Assembly (NCBI RefSeq): GCF_943193045.1
Contig: NZ_CALPCN010000005.1
Coordinates: forward strand, 1 to 64,000
Source: Pumilibacter muris
Lineage (GTDB): Bacteria > Bacillota > Clostridia > Christensenellales > Pumilibacteraceae
Length of the DNA: 64,000 bases
Direction of reading: 5' to 3'
The translations under genes were made by a program, and so were the position numbers. The notes under the pieces were generated by a model. The model was not told the origin of the DNA. It searched no databases and saw only the letters and a program-made list of their open reading frames with translations. Shown here piece after piece: positions 1 through 8,200 of the stretch; within the stretch, counting starts at the first letter, position 1; every line of letters starts with the position of its first letter.

Positions 1-309
1 TTTTCCGTTTTTTTAAATTGACTGTTTTTTGTTTTGTGTTTTTAATCTTTCTTGCTTATTTTCCGTTGTCAATGTGCACTTTTAATGCCGCCCTCAAACA
101 GACAGCTTACTAAGAATATCATATCCCTTCCTTTTTGTCAACCGTTTTTTAAAATAAAAATATAAAAATCCGAAAAAAATGTGAAATTTTACAGTTATTA
201 CAAAACAAATTAGCTTTCGGCGTGATAATTTTATTAAAAATACGCATACGGGTGCCGAAAAAGCGAAATTCAAACAAAAATTTTATGCGAAAACCGAAAC
301 AAAAAATAA
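1..309. other. AT-rich intergenic region, leader of an off-window leftward gene
   Basis: No coding region is supportable here. The stretch is very AT-rich with several T-runs. It carries a convincing leftward promoter (listed separately), so bases 1-105 are probably the 5' leader of a gene that lies to the left of the window. The right part holds nothing recognisable before the rqcP promoter. Confidence 0.6.
113..141 (-). promoter_or_regulatory. Leftward sigma-A promoter for an off-window gene
   Basis: On the minus strand TTGACA (141-136) and TATTCT (118-113) are separated by exactly 17 nt. No gene inside the window lies downstream of it, so it must serve a gene beyond the left edge. Confidence 0.65.
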
Positions 310-338
310 TTGCGTTCGTTAAAACAATGTGCTATACT
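310..338 (+). promoter_or_regulatory. Promoter of rqcP-ispDF (leaderless arrangement)
   Basis: TTGCGT (310-315), a 17-nt spacer and TATACT (333-338). Transcription should start near 345-347, at the rqcP ATG (347). There is no Shine-Dalgarno sequence upstream of that ATG, so the mRNA is predicted to be leaderless. Confidence 0.65.
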
Positions 339-346
339 ATATCGGT

Positions 347-586
347 ATGAGAATAGATAAGTTCTTAAAGGTTTCGAGAATTTTAAAGCGGCGCGGAGTT
401 GCGAATTCGGCTTGCGACAGCGGAAAGGTGTTTGTTGGCGACAAGCAAGTTAAGCCCGCCTACCGCCTTAAAGTGGGCGACGTTGTGCGCGTGCAATTTT
501 CGGGCAACGAGCTTAGGTTCGTGGTTAAAGAACTAAACGAAAAAGCGAGCAAGGAGGAAGCCTCGCGGCTATATGAAATCGTGTGA
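347..586 (+). CDS. rqcP: S4-domain RNA-binding protein, RqcP/YabO-like
   Basis: A 79-residue protein that is essentially one S4 RNA-binding domain: MRIDKFLKVSRILKRR at the start, then a basic patch and a VKPAYRLKVGDVVRVQF strand region. This matches the RqcP (YabO) family, which in Bacillota works with RqcH on stalled 50S subunits to add C-terminal alanine tails in ribosome-associated quality control. Hsp15-type heat-shock proteins are the nearest alternative. I chose ATG 347 over the in-frame GTG at 329 because that GTG lies between the promoter boxes, overlapping the end of the spacer, and because the family begins MR(I/L)DKFL. The 3' end overlaps ispDF by 14 nt, so the two genes are co-transcribed. 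Confidence 0.85.
   Translation: MRIDKFLKVSRILKRRGVANSACDSGKVFVGDKQVKPAYRLKVGDVVRVQFSGNELRFVVKELNEKASKEEASRLYEIV
552..572 (+). promoter_or_regulatory. Distant Shine-Dalgarno plus hairpin before ispDF
   Basis: A perfect AGGAGG (552-557) sits 15 nt from the ispDF ATG, which is too far for normal spacing. The gap contains a small hairpin, AGCC (559-562) / GGCT (567-570) with loop TCGC, which would bring the two elements closer. The whole element lies inside the rqcP coding region. Confidence 0.4.
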
Positions 587-1727
587 CGACGTTAGAACGT
601 GCGCTATGCTCCTTTGCGCGGGAACGGGCTCGCGCACAAAACTTGCCTATAATAAAATACTGCATTATATAGGAAAAAAAACTGTGCTCGAACTCACCCT
701 CGAAGCTTTCGCGCAAAGCGACGCGTCCGACTTGCTTTTGGTTATAAATCCCGCCGACGAAGCCGCAATTAAAGAACTGTCGGCGCCTTACGAAAACGTG
801 CGCTTAACATACGGAGGAAAAACCCGCACCGAATCGGTGCGCAACGGGCTTAAAGCCGCAAGTGATTGCGATGTTGTGGCAATTCACGACGGAGCCCGTC
901 CGTTCGTATCACCTTCCCTTATAAACGCCACAATCGCTTCGGCTATAAAACACGGCAGCGGCATTGCCGCCGTGCGCTCTACCGACACGGTTAAAGAAGC
1001 CGAAAACGGTAACCTTAAAAAAAGTATTCCGCGCGAAAAGTTGTGGAACGTGCAAACGCCTCAAACGTTTTTGTTCGAACAAATTAAGAAAGCGTACAAC
1101 GACGTGGACGGCGACTACACCGACGACAGCGAGGTCTATTCCCTTGCGGGATTCACGCCGAAAATCGTTGAGGGCGAATACGGCAATATTAAAATAACCA
1201 CAGAGAGCGACCTATTCGGGTTTATGCCCGAAAAAGCGCGCATAGGCACGGGGTTCGACGTTCACGAACTCGTTGAAGGTCGTCCGCTCGTGCTCGGGGG
1301 CACAGTTATTCCTCACGAAAAAGGACTTTTGGGACACAGCGACGCCGACGTACTCACCCACGCCGTTATGGACGCGCTCTTATCGGCTGCGGGACTTCCC
1401 GACATAGGAGTGCTGTTCCCCGACACCGACAAAGCCACCGAAGGGATTTCAAGCATGGTTCTTTTGGAACGCGTTGCCGAAAAAATAAAAACGGCGGGTT
1501 ACGCTCTCGGCAACATTTCGGCGGTGCTTATGGCTCAAAAACCTAAACTTGCTCCGCATATTCAAACCATGCGACAAAACCTTTCGAACAAATTAAGAGC
1601 CGACGTTACTCAAATAAACGTTTCGGCGACAACAACCGAACATCTCGGCATTATAGGCGAAGAAAAAGGAATTGCGGCAAGCGCCGTATGTATGTTAATA
1701 CGTTCGGAAAGCGAAAGCGGAATATAA
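573..1727 (+). CDS. ispDF: Bifunctional 2-C-methyl-D-erythritol 4-phosphate cytidylyltransferase / MECDP synthase
   Basis: This is a fusion of two steps of the MEP isoprenoid pathway. Residues 1 to about 218 are the IspD cytidylyltransferase, with the nucleotide-binding CAGTGSR loop near the start and the HDGARPFV segment. Residues from about 222 are IspF, starting ARIGTGFDVHEL with the metal-binding Asp-x-His, then GHSDADVLTHAVMDAL and the C-terminal INVSATTTEHLGIIGEEKGI segment. The 384-residue length is normal for IspDF fusions. IspE is not nearby. The start overlaps rqcP. The ktrB gene follows after 4 nt, so the transcript probably continues into ktrBA. Confidence 0.95.
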   Translation: MKSCDDVRTCAMLLCAGTGSRTKLAYNKILHYIGKKTVLELTLEAFAQSDASDLLLVINPADEAAIKELSAPYENVRLTYGGKTRTESVRNGLKAASDCDVVAIHDGARPFVSPSLINATIASAIKHGSGIAAVRSTDTVKEAENGNLKKSIPREKLWNVQTPQTFLFEQIKKAYNDVDGDYTDDSEVYSLAGFTPKIVEGEYGNIKITTESDLFGFMPEKARIGTGFDVHELVEGRPLVLGGTVIPHEKGLLGHSDADVLTHAVMDALLSAAGLPDIGVLFPDTDKATEGISSMVLLERVAEKIKTAGYALGNISAVLMAQKPKLAPHIQTMRQNLSNKLRADVTQINVSATTTEHLGIIGEEKGIAASAVCMLIRSESESGI

Positions 1728-1731
1728 AAAA

Positions 1732-3123
1732 ATGACGATACGAGAACGACAGCACAAGATACTTTACAGAAAAAGATTTAGGCTCTCTCCCGCGCACATA
1801 ATTGTGTCGGGCTTTTTGATTATTATCTTATTGGGCGCTTTTTTGCTGTGTCTTCCCATAAGCGCGCGCAGCCGCGAATGGACAAACTTCTTAAACGCGC
1901 TTTTCACTTCTACGAGTGCGGTATGCGTAACGGGGCTGTCCGTAATAACCATATCTTCTTCGCTAAGTATTTTCGGTCAAGTCGTTTTACTTTTGCTTAT
2001 TCAAATCGGCGGACTGGGATTTATGAGCCTTACCACAATGTTTATGCTCCTACTCCGAAAAAAAATAACGCTTAAAAACAGACTCGTAATAAAAGAAGCT
2101 CTCAATCAAAACGAAAATCGAGGACTTGTACGACTTACCCGCAATATTCTTTTCGTTACCCTTGCAATAGAAGGCTTTGGCTTTTTGCTCTTACTCTACC
2201 CTCTTGTTTCGGCAAACGGCGCAATAGGAGTTTGGCAAGCCGCATTCACGGCAATATCGGCATTTTGCAATGCGGGATTCGACATAATAGGCGAAAGCAG
2301 TCTTACCGGGTTTGCGGGAAATATTGCGGTAAATCTTTCGGTTATGTTTCTTATAGTTTTGGGCGGAATAGGTTTTACCGTTATAATGGACATAGGAAAA
2401 CACAAAGGCAACTTTAAAAGACTTGCCGTTCATTCGAAAATCGTGCTCGTTGCCACGTTTATATTGATTTTGTCGGGCGGCATATTTTATTTCGGAGTTG
2501 AGTATTCAAACGTCGGCACACTGGGAAATATGAGCTTCGGAAAAAAAGTTTTAGCGGCGTTTTTTCAGTCTGTTACCACAAGAACGGCGGGATTTGCCAC
2601 GATAAATCAAAACGCAATGACGCCGGCGGGCAAATTCGGCACAATGCTTCTCATGTTTATAGGCGCCTCTCCCGGTTCCACAGGCGGAGGAATCAAAACT
2701 ACCTCTACGGTAATACTTCTTTTGGTAACAATGTCGGGAATACGCAAAAACGGCGATATTACCGTAAACAAGCGTAAAATAGGAACATATAGCGCTCGCA
2801 AAGCTGTAAGCATACTTGTTGCGGGAACATTGGTGGTTATTATCTCTACATTCATATTATTGATTACCGAACGAGGCAAAGCCGCCGACGCCGCCGAACT
2901 ACTGACATTCGAAAATACTCTTTTCGAATGTTTCTCCGCTTTCGGCACTGTGGGGCTGAGTTGCGGACTAACTCCTTTACTGTCGGCAGGCGGCAAAATA
3001 GTTTTAATGCTCGTTATGTTTTTCGGAAGAGTAGGAATTATAACGATAGGACTGATGTTTATGCAAGGCAATAGCGCCGACAACAAAATCAAATATCCCG
3101 ATGCAAACATAATGATAGGATAA
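1732..3123 (+). CDS. ktrB: Potassium uptake membrane subunit KtrB (TrkH/KtrB family)
   Basis: A 463-residue polytopic membrane protein of the TrkH/KtrB/HKT superfamily. All four selectivity-filter P-loops are visible, each with the signature glycine: TSTSAVCVTGLS (about 58-69), ISAFCNAGFD (about 174-183), VTTRTAGFAT (about 280-289) and SAFGTVGLSCG (about 401-411). It imports K+ (often Na+-coupled) together with the cytosolic gating ring KtrA, encoded next. The N-terminal 15 residues are basic and cytoplasmic. No strong Shine-Dalgarno is visible before ATG 1732, which fits translational coupling to ispDF, whose stop is 4 nt upstream. No c-di-AMP riboswitch is present. Confidence 0.93.
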   Translation: MTIRERQHKILYRKRFRLSPAHIIVSGFLIIILLGAFLLCLPISARSREWTNFLNALFTSTSAVCVTGLSVITISSSLSIFGQVVLLLLIQIGGLGFMSLTTMFMLLLRKKITLKNRLVIKEALNQNENRGLVRLTRNILFVTLAIEGFGFLLLLYPLVSANGAIGVWQAAFTAISAFCNAGFDIIGESSLTGFAGNIAVNLSVMFLIVLGGIGFTVIMDIGKHKGNFKRLAVHSKIVLVATFILILSGGIFYFGVEYSNVGTLGNMSFGKKVLAAFFQSVTTRTAGFATINQNAMTPAGKFGTMLLMFIGASPGSTGGGIKTTSTVILLLVTMSGIRKNGDITVNKRKIGTYSARKAVSILVAGTLVVIISTFILLITERGKAADAAELLTFENTLFECFSAFGTVGLSCGLTPLLSAGGKIVLMLVMFFGRVGIITIGLMFMQGNSADNKIKYPDANIMIG

Positions 3124-3150
3124 AATCACCACACTCAAAACGGAGGAACT

Positions 3151-3843
3151 ATGGCTAAAATCATAAAAAAACAATATGCTGTTATAGGCTTAGGGCGTTT
3201 CGGTTGCGCTCTTACTCGCGGGCTTTACGCCGAAGGGGCCGAAGTGCTTGTTGTGGATAGCGACCCCGACAAAGTAAACGAAATCGAGCCTTATTGCGCG
3301 CAAGCGATTTGCGCCGACGCAACCGACGAAGCCGTGCTCGAAAAAATCGGCATAAGAAACCTCGACGTTGCAATAGTGTGCATTGCGGGCGACATCGAGG
3401 CGAGCATATTCGTAACGCTAACGTGCAAGCAACTCGGAGTGCCGCAGGTAATCGCCAAAGCGCAAAACGAACGCCACCGACATGTTCTCAAAAAAATAGG
3501 CGCCGACATAGTAATCGTGCCGGAAGAAGAAATGGGCGCGAAGCTTGCCGCAAACCTTGTTAAGCCGAACATGATAGAAATTATGTCGCTTTCGGATAAT
3601 TTCCGCATGGTTGAAATCCGAACGCCGCTCAAATGGCAACACAAAACGCTTTTGCAACTTAATCTGCGAAATACAGAAAAAGTTACTATAATTCTCGTTA
3701 AACGCGGCGACGAAATAATAGTTACTCCGCAAGCCACTTGCGAGCTTTTGCCCGACGATATTTTGGTTATTGCGGGCACATATACAGACACAAAACGCCT
3801 CAGCGCAAAAGCAACTGAAACGGTTCTCGACACTTTGGAATAA
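3151..3843 (+). CDS. ktrA: Potassium uptake regulatory subunit KtrA (RCK domain)
   Basis: A 230-residue cytosolic RCK protein. The N-terminal Rossmann domain shows IGLGRFGCALTRGL followed by VVDSDPDKV (nucleotide-binding acidic residue), as in KtrA/TrkA proteins that bind ATP/ADP. The C-terminal part (from about 135) is a TrkA-C/RCK-C domain, the usual c-di-AMP site in Bacillota. It forms the octameric gating ring under KtrB. A good ribosome site (GGAGG, 5 nt spacing) precedes ATG 3151. It is the last gene of the rqcP-ispDF-ktrBA unit and is followed by a strong terminator. Confidence 0.93.
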   Translation: MAKIIKKQYAVIGLGRFGCALTRGLYAEGAEVLVVDSDPDKVNEIEPYCAQAICADATDEAVLEKIGIRNLDVAIVCIAGDIEASIFVTLTCKQLGVPQVIAKAQNERHRHVLKKIGADIVIVPEEEMGAKLAANLVKPNMIEIMSLSDNFRMVEIRTPLKWQHKTLLQLNLRNTEKVTIILVKRGDEIIVTPQATCELLPDDILVIAGTYTDTKRLSAKATETVLDTLE

Positions 3844-3900
3844 AACACGTAAAATATTTGCATTAAACGGTACAAAAAAGACTGCACTCCATTACCGTAG

Positions 3901-3913
3901 TTCCCATAGGGAA
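3901..3913. repeat. 13-bp palindrome TTCCCATAGGGAA, copy 1
   Basis: A near-perfect palindrome (TTCCC-ATA-GGGAA). The exact reverse complement recurs at 4665-4677, so the two copies flank the AT-rich flavin-binding gene in inverted orientation. Its function is unknown. Confidence 0.5.
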
Positions 3914-3943
3914 TTTTACCACAGGAACAGAATGTAAGTATAG

Positions 3944-3979
3944 CGCACTATACCTTGCAAGAAAGGTGAGTGCGTTTTT
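3944..3979 (+). terminator. Rho-independent terminator after ktrA
   Basis: The stem CGCACT..ACCTT (from 3944) pairs with AAGGT..AGTGCG (to 3974), with a small interior bulge, and is followed by TTTTT at 3975-3979. It ends the rqcP-ispDF-ktrBA transcript. Confidence 0.75.
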
Positions 3980-3981
3980 AC

Positions 3982-4010
3982 TTTACATTTTGATTTTGTC
4001 GTTGTATAAT
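3982..4010 (+). promoter_or_regulatory. Promoter of the flavin-binding protein gene
   Basis: TTTACA (3982-3987), a 17-nt spacer and a perfect TATAAT (4005-4010). It lies immediately after the ktrA terminator and 38 nt before the ATG at 4048. Confidence 0.75.
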
Positions 4011-4047
4011 AATAGAGCGATAAACAGTAATTTAGCTGAGGAAAGCA

Positions 4048-4524
4048 ATGTTTCGGAAAATGAGAAGATTTAAGCAAGAATTGCAGCAAAATGAAATTGA
4101 ACGAATTTTACGACTTAACACTTCGGGAGTCTTGGCGTTATTAGATAATAACGGTTATCCGTATTCCGTGCCGTTGAGTTATGTATATTCAAACGGAAAA
4201 ATATATTTTCACAGTGCTAAATCGGGACATAAAATTGATGCAATAAAAAACTATAATAAAGCAACCTTTTGCATAATTGATAAAGACGATGTTAAACCTG
4301 AAAAATATACTACCTTTTATAAAAGCGTGATAATATTTGGTAATATTGAAATCCTTGACGACGTTGAAGAAACATTGCTTGCAATTCAAGAATTGGGCGA
4401 AAAATATTACCCTAATCATAGCAGTGAACTGCAAAATGAAATTGTGAAATATAAAACGGCATTTTTGATAATTAGATTTAATATAGAGCATATAACCGGC
4501 AAACAAGCCAAAGAATTATTATAA
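4048..4524 (+). CDS. Pyridoxamine 5'-phosphate oxidase-fold flavin-binding protein (NimA-like)
   Basis: A 158-residue protein of the small PNPOx-like split-barrel class (NimA/5-nitroimidazole antibiotic resistance group). The typical start is seen: EIERILRLNTSGVLALLDNNGYPYSVPLSYVY, then KIYFHSAKSGHKIDAIKNYNKATFCIID with the family His. Members bind FMN or F420 and reduce small substrates; the substrate here cannot be told. The ribosome site is GAGGAAAG before ATG 4048. It has its own promoter and is noticeably more AT-rich than the genes on either side, with palindromes flanking it, so recent acquisition is possible but not shown. Confidence 0.85.
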   Translation: MFRKMRRFKQELQQNEIERILRLNTSGVLALLDNNGYPYSVPLSYVYSNGKIYFHSAKSGHKIDAIKNYNKATFCIIDKDDVKPEKYTTFYKSVIIFGNIEILDDVEETLLAIQELGEKYYPNHSSELQNEIVKYKTAFLIIRFNIEHITGKQAKELL

Positions 4525-4525
4525 T

Positions 4526-4615
4526 TAAATTTCAATTTGACGTGCAGTGAAGTCAGTTAAGCGGTTCGGCAATAAAGATGCACGACCGCGGCGACACGCC
4601 GCTAAATTTCAATTT
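4526..4615. repeat. 13-bp direct repeats bounding a 64-bp GC-rich segment
   Basis: The 13-mer TAAATTTCAATTT occurs at 4526-4538 and again at 4603-4615. Between them is a 64-bp stretch that is far more GC-rich than its surroundings (for example CACGACCGCGGCGACACGCC). This looks like a small insertion with duplicated ends, or a partial duplication. No gene is encoded. Confidence 0.45.
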
Positions 4616-4627
4616 ATCATCAATTAT

Positions 4628-4661
4628 AAAGAGCGAAGAATTTAAAAATTCTTCGCTCTTT
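4628..4661. terminator. Bidirectional terminator
   Basis: A long perfect hairpin (AAAGAGCGAAGAATTT with its complement, 4628-4661) with A-runs on one side and T-runs on the other. It can end both the rightward flavin-protein gene and the leftward giant protein/phosphoribosyltransferase transcript. Confidence 0.75.
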
Positions 4662-4664
4662 ATA

Positions 4665-4677
4665 TTCCCTATGGGAA
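4665..4677. repeat. 13-bp palindrome TTCCCTATGGGAA, copy 2
   Basis: The exact reverse complement of the 13-mer at 3901-3913. It sits directly after the bidirectional terminator. Confidence 0.5.
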
Positions 4678-4717
4678 TTGCGCTTTCAGCGCGCAGCCTT
4701 TTGTTTTTCCTCTCTTT

Positions 4718-5260
4718 CTACTCCCAAATGGGCAACGGACTTAAAAACAAAATATCATCTCTTTGCGCGGCTTCTCCTTCGGCAAGCACCGCCGCTTTAA
4801 CCGCCACTTCTCCGCCCGCCGCGCGCACTAATTCGCAAAGCGCTTCAATAGAACCGCCCGAAGATATTACGTCGTCTACAACAGCAACGCTTTTTCCGTT
4901 AAGCAATTTCGCATCGTGAGCCGACAAATAAAACCTCTGTTCGCCCTTAGTAGTTATACTCTTAACGGCAACCGAAATGCCGTCTTGCATATAGAGCTTT
5001 TTGCTTTTTCGCGCTACGGCGTAAAAACCATGTTCCAAACGCCGAGCCACGCAATGAGCAAGTTGCAAACCTTTGCTTTCGGCGGTTAGAATAACGTCGG
5101 CTTTGCCCTTTAACCGCTCGGCAAGCTTGTAAGCGCAAAATTCCGTAAGCTCAACATTGCCGTGCAAATTGAAAAACGCGATTTTAGGACCGTCTTCAAG
5201 CCGCATAACGGGCAGTTCTTCCCTTCTGCCGCAAATATCAATAACAAACGATTCTTCCAT
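4718..5260 (-). CDS. Purine-type phosphoribosyltransferase (Apt/Xpt-like)
   Basis: A 180-residue type I phosphoribosyltransferase. The PRPP-binding loop is clear in SVAVVDDVISSGGSIEAL (about residues 125-142), and VILTAESKGLQLAHCVA is the upstream loop region. The fold is that of adenine or xanthine phosphoribosyltransferases, which salvage a purine base with PRPP; some members instead act as purine regulators. The base specificity cannot be read from the sequence. Only 6 nt separate it from the stop of the giant gene, and its Shine-Dalgarno (GAGGA) lies inside the last codons of that gene, so the two are co-transcribed. This pairing is odd and has no obvious functional explanation. Confidence 0.8.
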   Translation of the reverse strand: MEESFVIDICGRREELPVMRLEDGPKIAFFNLHGNVELTEFCAYKLAERLKGKADVILTAESKGLQLAHCVARRLEHGFYAVARKSKKLYMQDGISVAVKSITTKGEQRFYLSAHDAKLLNGKSVAVVDDVISSGGSIEALCELVRAAGGEVAVKAAVLAEGEAAQRDDILFLSPLPIWE

Positions 5261-5266
5261 TAAGTT

Positions 5267-8200
5267 TTATTCCTCAGGCGTAACAACGGGAGGTTCAACA
5301 ACAGTTTCGTTGATTTTATATGCAATTTCGCAAGTTACGGTAGCGAACACATATTCCCCGCTTTCCGACTCGTACATAATTTCGAACTCCACAGTTTCCG
5401 TCTTTTCGCTTCCGCTTTCGTCGTAGTCGGCGGTGGCGGTTATAACGCCGCCGTTATTTACAACGGTTATATGCGTAGAATCGTAATTTATAGCGGTAAC
5501 GGTTACGTTATTCAATCCGTCGAAAGTAACTTCGTAAATTATTTTTCCCGAAGAAGCAACCGTGTCGCCGCTATTAGTATTTGCGGTAATTCCCGCACCA
5601 TCGGCGGATATTACAACCGTTGCGGTGTTTTCAACCACAGCGCCGCTAACGAGCGTGGCTTTAACCGACACCACCGTTGTTCCCGACTTTCCGCTAACTA
5701 CGGTAAATTCGCCCGCCGAAGTGGAATTAAGCGTTATGCTATTTCCGCTTACAACAGTATATTCGTATAAAGCGTTTTCGCCGCCCTCCGACAGCGACGG
5801 AATTATTTCTCCGCCGTTCTCATTTCTGGTCACGCTTAGCGTAAGCGACGGAACGCTTGTGGTTATTTGAGTTTCGGTAGTAAACTCCAAGCCCGCGAAC
5901 AACCCTTCCGCTACGGTAGCCGATACGGTTACCGTAATTGTGCGCGACTCGTAGCTTCCCACAAAATTGCCGTCGGAATCTATTGTAACGAACTTTTTGT
6001 CGGCATCGGCAACCGCGAACGTATAGCCGCTATCGTTTGGCGTATAGTTGAACGCAACCGTTATTTTCTCGCCGCTAACAGAAGTAACAAGTTTGGGAAG
6101 CGCGGGAACGGGAACGTCGTATTCTTTGCTAAGAACCTCGCCTATATAGCTGCAATCCGCCGTAACGCGGTAATATAACGTTATTTTAACGGGAGTGCTT
6201 TCGGCGTTGGGCGTTATTACGAAACCTTTGACGCCATGCGTGGAAAGGCGCGAAGAATGTTCTTTAACCGCAGTAAACAACACCTCGAAGCCCTCGCCGT
6301 CAAACGTAAATTCACCCGTAAACGACGTAGGATTCTTCACGGAGTCGGGCGTAAGCGAATCTAACGAAAGCTCGCCGGGCACAGGTGCCGCAACCGCAGT
6401 AACTGTAATCTTGCAACTTATAACCGTGCCTTTGTATGCGCCGCTTTGCATAGTGGCGTTAACCGTTATTTCTATTGTGCCGCCGAACGTAGAATCTTTA
6501 AATTTGAATTCGCCCGTTTTCGAATTTAAATCGATATACGCCGCTTGAGCTTCGTCCGAAAGAACATACGAGAACGAGGCGGCGTCCGCCGAATCGATTT
6601 CGGGAACTATAACGTTGCCAGAAACTGTGGCGGAAATAGTGGGCTTAACTGCGGCGGGAACGGTAATTTCAGCAGTTACAGCCGTGAGAACAAGCCCGTC
6701 GTGCGGTTCGCCCGAAACTGTAACGCTAACCGTTACTTTCGCTTTTTGCACCGCCGACGTTTTAATGAACGTAAAGCTTCCGTCCGTGCCGAGCAGTATT
6801 CCGCCGCCTTCCGTTACGGCGTAGGCATATTCGAACGCATAGCCGTCGCCGTTTGTTATGGTGTGCGTAATATTGCCGCCGTTTCCGTCGTCGGAAAGAG
6901 TGAACCCTACCGAAAGCGAGGGCGCGTTCTTGCCCGGAATCGGCAACGTAACCGTTCTTTCGAACTCTTTGTCGTCGTAAACGCCGTTCGCGTAATCTCC
7001 GCCGTCTATTTTCATAAACACGCGAAGAACAACATTTCCGCCTACGGTATTCGTTTTAGGCGTAAACGTAAACGCGTTGTTAGCGGAATAACTCTCGTAT
7101 GCGGAGTTATAACTATCAAGCAAATCTTTGCCCGACAAGATTTCGATTTTGTAGCTCGCTCCGTTATAAGTCTTTCCGTCGTTGGCTAAAAAGGTATTTC
7201 CATTTTGCGTCACGTCGAGCACGGGAGCCGCAATCGGCAGAATTTCAAAGTCGAACTCTCCGTAATACACCCTATTGCTCGAATCGGTGTGTGATACAAA
7301 CAGCTTAACCGTTTTGTTTGCCGAACCGTAGTTCGAGTCGGGCAAGAGCTTTAAATAGTTTCCGTCTTGCACTACCGACGAATCGGACGCGGAAACGGTT
7401 ATTCCCCTAGCCACATTTCCGAACGCATTCGCAAACAACGTGCTTAAATCCACTCTTTCGCCGGGTTTTGCCGAGAATTTGCTCGCGGATTGTTTAATAA
7501 GATATGTTACGCTGACGCGTTCGGTGAGCGTATATTTGGCGCCCGCATAGTCGCCGCCCACAATTTTCACATTGGCAGTAACGTTCACTTCGGAAGAAGC
7601 GGGAGCGCTTACGCCTTTATAAAGAGTGGGCACAAACGCGTTGCCCGTTATATAACCCCATTCGCCGTTATCAACCGAATAGCTCACAGAAATATATTCC
7701 TGCGCAACGGCGCCAACCGACGCCGAAAGCGTGAGGCGGGAATTAGCGTCAACGTAGCGAACTCCGCTTATGCGCACGCCGCCGTCAACAGTAAGAGTAG
7801 CGGATTCGGGCATAACGGTAACTTTTATTTTTCCGCTCACGGGCGCCATGCCTTTGTAATATCCGCTTATAACGGTAAACGTATAAGGAATTTCAAACAC
7901 GGCTCCGTTTTTTGCAGTCTCGTTTTTGGCGAACGTTGCGCTTCCGTCATTCTTTGCGGCGGCGCCCGACGGGAATGTAAACGTTCCGGGTATGTTTCCG
8001 CTCAAATCGTATGCAACGTTATAATCGAATCCGTCGTCGCCCTCGCCGCCTTTCACGCTCCAAAGAGGACCGAATTCAAACGTTTTCTCGTTCGCGTCGA
8101 GCACTGCCTCTTGCGTAACCGAAACTATAGGCGCATCGTAGACGTTTACGGTTACGGGAATTTCGAACACCTCTTTATAACCGTTAAACAATCCGCCGCT

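Noticed and set aside
329-346. Upstream GTG start for rqcP
   Set aside because: It lies between the -35 and -10 boxes, upstream of the predicted transcription start, and the family begins at the ATG at 347.
1728-1731. c-di-AMP riboswitch before ktrB
   Set aside because: Only 4 nt separate ispDF and ktrB; there is no room for a leader.
5267-5400. Sortase (LPXTG) or S-layer anchor at the C-terminus of the giant protein
   Set aside because: The C-terminus ends KINETVVEPPVVTPEE with no LPXTG, hydrophobic segment or basic tail.
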